Origin: Spirochaetaceae bacterium
GTDB lineage: Bacteria > Spirochaetota > Spirochaetia > Treponematales > Breznakiellaceae
Reading direction: 5' to 3'
Assembly: GCA_031283025.1 (NCBI GenBank)
Contig: JAITCP010000151.1
Span: forward strand, 1-8,243
Length of the DNA stretch: 8,243 nt
The position numbers and the translations under genes were made by a program. The first letter of the stretch is position 1; each line of letters starts with the position of its first letter. Positions 6,156 through 8,243 of this stretch are shown here, piece after piece. Below the pieces are notes generated by a model. That model saw only the letters and a list, made by a program, of their open reading frames with translations, ran no database searches and was not told the DNA's origin.

Positions 6156-7793
6156 ATGGGAAATATGTTTCAAGGGGATATGGACCCGGAAATAGCGGCC
6201 CTTCTTGGAGGCGGTTCTGCACCTACCGCAACGTCCGGTAATGTATCTGCCCTGCTTGATGATCCCTTTGAATCGGACGATGCAAAATCGGAAGAAGCGG
6301 AAATTGACCTTACCGTGGGAAGTTTCCCTGAAATAACCAAACGGTATGAAAGCGTTTCTAACCCGGCTTTTAGCGATCCCAACTTCTATAAGGGGGCCCT
6401 TTCCGGGGAAGGGGACAGCGCCCAGCGGGTTCACAACATTTTACAGAAATATGTCGGCACTAAAGACCCAAAGGACAAGGGAGTTTACCGCCAGCAAGTT
6501 ACCACCGCATTTTGGGATTTTATGGTCAATGTGGCCCGTAAAGCGCCGGGAAAGCTGCCGGATCACAAAAAGTACCTGCTCCGGTTCTTTATGCTCCACC
6601 CTACCTTTCTAACCACGGAACACCGTGAACTTTTTGCCAAATTCGTTATAGAAAATGAGTTGAACCAGCCGGTTTATTACCTGGATGAATGGTACAAAGC
6701 GGTTGGAACCGGGGTAATCCGCAATTCCGCCACCGATGAAGTACGGATTGCAAAAAACAACGCGGCTGTTAAACTTCAACAGCTTTTGGATAAAGCCGCG
6801 GGAAAAAGAGACGGAGCCCGGAACCTCTTAAGGGCCAAAGACAGTGAACGAATCAGTTTGGAACGACATCTTGCAGATCGGGTTAAGAACGCCACCGAAC
6901 ACTATCCCCTGTCAGGCCTTTCCGATATAAACGCCTGCTATACGGAACCGCAAAAAAAACATTTTGCCGATATTCAGGAAATTGTTAAAAACCTCCTTAG
7001 AACAGACAGGGAACTGGAAATGTTCACCCGGGATTATTACCAGGCGGAAGAAGATGTAAGAACCCTGGCATCTAAAGTTGATGAAGACGTGGGCACCGTG
7101 GAGGTAGATGTAAGGGCGGTAGACACGGAAGCGGAAACAATCCGCCAGATGGCAAAAATGACCATAGGCCGCCAGGGGAACCACTTCCCCATTTTAACCA
7201 GTGAATACTTTCGCTGCGGCCCGAATGATGTAGGCAACCGGGAAAATGTAATTAACATACTCAGTAAAATTGAAAGTATAGACCAGGAGGTTTTTTGCCG
7301 CTCTTATAAAAACCGGCTTAACCGCATAGTGCCCTTTGTAGTTCTTATTCCCAGTTATGGGGATATAGGAGTTTGCTGGGAGCCATTTGACCGCTTTAAC
7401 CGTGCAACCAGCCGGGGCCGCATTGCCCTGCCCATGTACCCAAAAAGCCTGTTTATTGCAATCCTTTCCGCAGTGGCGGATCTGCGGTGGCAGGTTGCCA
7501 AGGAAAAAGCATCCTATTACTGGATGGAAGAGGGCCTTACGGGGAATTATTACCAATGGTTTCAAAAGATGAAACTAAAGGGCGATCTAAAAGAAACATT
7601 CATAGAAGATTATATTACATGGATAACCAAAGAAAGCGAAGGCATTCAAAAACTGGACAAGGAATTACGGGGCGTATTCTGGCGGCATATGCCCTTTGCG
7701 CAATCCGTTAAGGAAAAATTACGGGATCGCAGTTATGCCTATCAGGACCTTTACCAGCGGGACCTTAACCGCGCCATGTCCGACGGTTATTAA
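6156..7793 (+). CDS. Conserved-looking protein of unknown function with FliM-like N-terminal peptide
   Basis: A 545-residue protein that I do not recognise. There is no signal peptide and no clear membrane helix, so it is probably cytoplasmic. Residues 1-60 look disordered and acidic after a short motif MDPEIAALLGGG (9-20). From about 65 to 335 it is rich in predicted helix. The stretch near 273-335 (IQEIVKNLL, then DRELEMFTRDYYQAEEDVRTL) is a candidate coiled coil. The C-terminal half (about 345-470) has a more globular mix, with VPFVVLIPSYGDIGVCWEPFDRF and SRGRIALPMYPKSLFIAILSAVADLRW. The last 60 residues are charged helix. No catalytic motif is apparent. Codon use and length suggest a real gene. 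An in-frame TAG at 6150-6152 sets the upstream limit. AGGA at 6151-6154 is too close to the first ATG, so Met4 (6165) is an alternative start. It reads away from the tRNA gene and is not in an operon with the sugar genes. Confidence 0.88.
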   Translation: MGNMFQGDMDPEIAALLGGGSAPTATSGNVSALLDDPFESDDAKSEEAEIDLTVGSFPEITKRYESVSNPAFSDPNFYKGALSGEGDSAQRVHNILQKYVGTKDPKDKGVYRQQVTTAFWDFMVNVARKAPGKLPDHKKYLLRFFMLHPTFLTTEHRELFAKFVIENELNQPVYYLDEWYKAVGTGVIRNSATDEVRIAKNNAAVKLQQLLDKAAGKRDGARNLLRAKDSERISLERHLADRVKNATEHYPLSGLSDINACYTEPQKKHFADIQEIVKNLLRTDRELEMFTRDYYQAEEDVRTLASKVDEDVGTVEVDVRAVDTEAETIRQMAKMTIGRQGNHFPILTSEYFRCGPNDVGNRENVINILSKIESIDQEVFCRSYKNRLNRIVPFVVLIPSYGDIGVCWEPFDRFNRATSRGRIALPMYPKSLFIAILSAVADLRWQVAKEKASYYWMEEGLTGNYYQWFQKMKLKGDLKETFIEDYITWITKESEGIQKLDKELRGVFWRHMPFAQSVKEKLRDRSYAYQDLYQRDLNRAMSDGY

Positions 7794-7988
7794 AATGGTA
7801 TACGCCATTTGTCCTAAACTTGGTTTGGAATTATGGTTTTATGATATTGGTTTAAGAAGAATCAAGAGATTAAATAATACGCCTTCGGCGCAGTAGACAG
7901 GCTTATCCCCCAAACAGTTACCATTACCATTTTCGGGCTTCTTGAGGAAGCCCACCAGCGCAGTATGCGCAGGCATTTACTCCCAACA
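7794..7988. repeat. Convergent intergenic stretch with hairpins and imperfect direct repeats
   Basis: Several structures are seen between two converging genes. AAATGG/CCATTT (7793-7810) begins inside the stop codon of the 545-residue gene. GGGCTTC-TTGAG-GAAGCCC (7935-7953) is a perfect seven-bp stem. GCGCA-GTA-TGCGC (7958-7970) is a second small stem. The 30 bases from 7888 (starting GCGCAGTA) resemble the 30 from 7958 with small gaps, a direct repeat of period 70. No stem is followed by a U-tract on either strand, so none is a canonical terminator, though the seven-bp stem may still act as a two-way transcript end. No convincing gene is present. Confidence 0.5.
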
Positions 7989-8243
7989 TTAACCCATTTT
8001 TTTAAGTTCGGATAACCTTGAATCAACAGATAGGGCTATAGCATTTCCCAAGTCAGACATAACTCCCTCTTGGAACCGCTTAATAGCCTCATTTGAGAAG
8101 GATTCCATAGAAAATAGTTGCGGGCTGTCAATTTCAAGGGCTGTTGCTATACGTTCCAGCATTTCAGGTGAAGGAAACTTGTTTTTTTGCTCAATTTGAC
8201 CTATGTAATGGGTAGAAGTTGCTACTTTTTCCGCTAATTTAGT
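7989..8243 (-). CDS. XRE-family helix-turn-helix regulator, C-terminal part (start lies outside the window)
   Basis: The minus strand is open from the window edge to the TAA at 7989-7991, giving 84 residues without a start codon in view. The first 44 residues are most of a Cro/C1-type DNA-binding domain: LAEKVATSTHYIGQIEQKNKFPSPEMLERIATALEI, with the usual G/Q-IE-Q turn before the recognition and packing helices. Only the first helix, perhaps 12-20 residues, seems to be missing beyond the edge. A 40-residue helical tail follows, ending SRLSELKKMG, which could serve dimerisation. No ligand or peptidase domain is attached, so it resembles small SinR-like or prophage-type regulators. The target is unknown. 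The gene converges on the 545-residue protein gene. Confidence 0.88.
   Translation of the reverse strand, partial: TKLAEKVATSTHYIGQIEQKNKFPSPEMLERIATALEIDSPQLFSMESFSNEAIKRFQEGVMSDLGNAIALSVDSRLSELKKMG

Noticed and set aside
5873..6222. Minus-strand open frames of 75 and 107 codons over the tRNA and its flank
   Set aside because: They run through the tRNA gene on the opposite strand and the GC-rich block; such frames are a common spurious call at tRNA genes.
7795..7896. Small plus-strand gene of 33 codons directly after the 545-residue gene
   Set aside because: It lacks its own clear ribosome site and shows no protein-like pattern. The frame runs on past the TAG at 7894-7896 for another 31 codons, which suggests chance openness or a repeat.
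7935..7953. Canonical intrinsic terminator
   Set aside because: The stem is perfect, but neither strand has a U-tract after it.
7910..7995. Integron attC site (some treponemes carry chromosomal integrons)
   Set aside because: The required RYYYAAC and GTTRRRY core sites are not present in the right positions around the hairpin.
1..8243. CRISPR array, insertion-sequence transposase, toxin-antitoxin or phage-defence genes
   Set aside because: No regularly spaced repeats, transposase motifs or recognisable defence proteins are seen; the lone partial XRE regulator is not enough to claim such a system.

Overview
The window looks like a bacterial chromosome segment, most plausibly from a host- or gut-associated spirochaete of the Treponema type. 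This is inferred, not proven. The hints are an ABC sugar-uptake operon without its own ATPase, a relaxed lipoprotein signal, and a tRNA gene with no encoded CCA.

Layout. Positions 1-91 are a low-complexity, cytosine-free stretch with a 19-G run, either a contig-edge artefact or a genuine homopolymer tract. From 5707 down to 102 on the minus strand is a tight four-gene operon: a sugar-binding lipoprotein, a MalF-type permease, a MalG-type permease and a cytoplasmic GH94 disaccharide phosphorylase. The phosphorylase most resembles N,N'-diacetylchitobiose phosphorylase. Between 5708 and 5833 are divergent promoters for this operon and for a tRNA-Ala(GGC) gene (5834-5907, plus strand). From 5908 to 6155 is a structured non-coding stretch. 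It holds a GC-rich block with imperfect inverted ends, and a 16-bp inverted copy of the tRNA T-arm region. From 6156 to 7793 (plus) is a 545-residue protein of unknown function with a FliM-like N-terminal peptide. From 7794 to 7988 is a convergent intergenic stretch rich in hairpins and imperfect repeats. From 7989 to the window end (minus) is the C-terminal part of an XRE-family helix-turn-helix regulator.

How the genes work together. The lipoprotein should capture an oligosaccharide at the cell surface. The two permeases would import it with a shared MsmK/MalK-type ATPase encoded elsewhere. The phosphorylase would then split the disaccharide with inorganic phosphate, giving a sugar-1-phosphate plus a free sugar and so saving ATP. 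For a chitobiose substrate the products would be GlcNAc-1-phosphate and GlcNAc. No regulator of this operon is visible in the window. The 545-residue protein and the XRE regulator have no evident link to sugar uptake.

No complete novel system is evident. The most unexplained items are the structured block beside the tRNA gene, with a possible minus-strand small RNA, and the unrecognised 545-residue protein.
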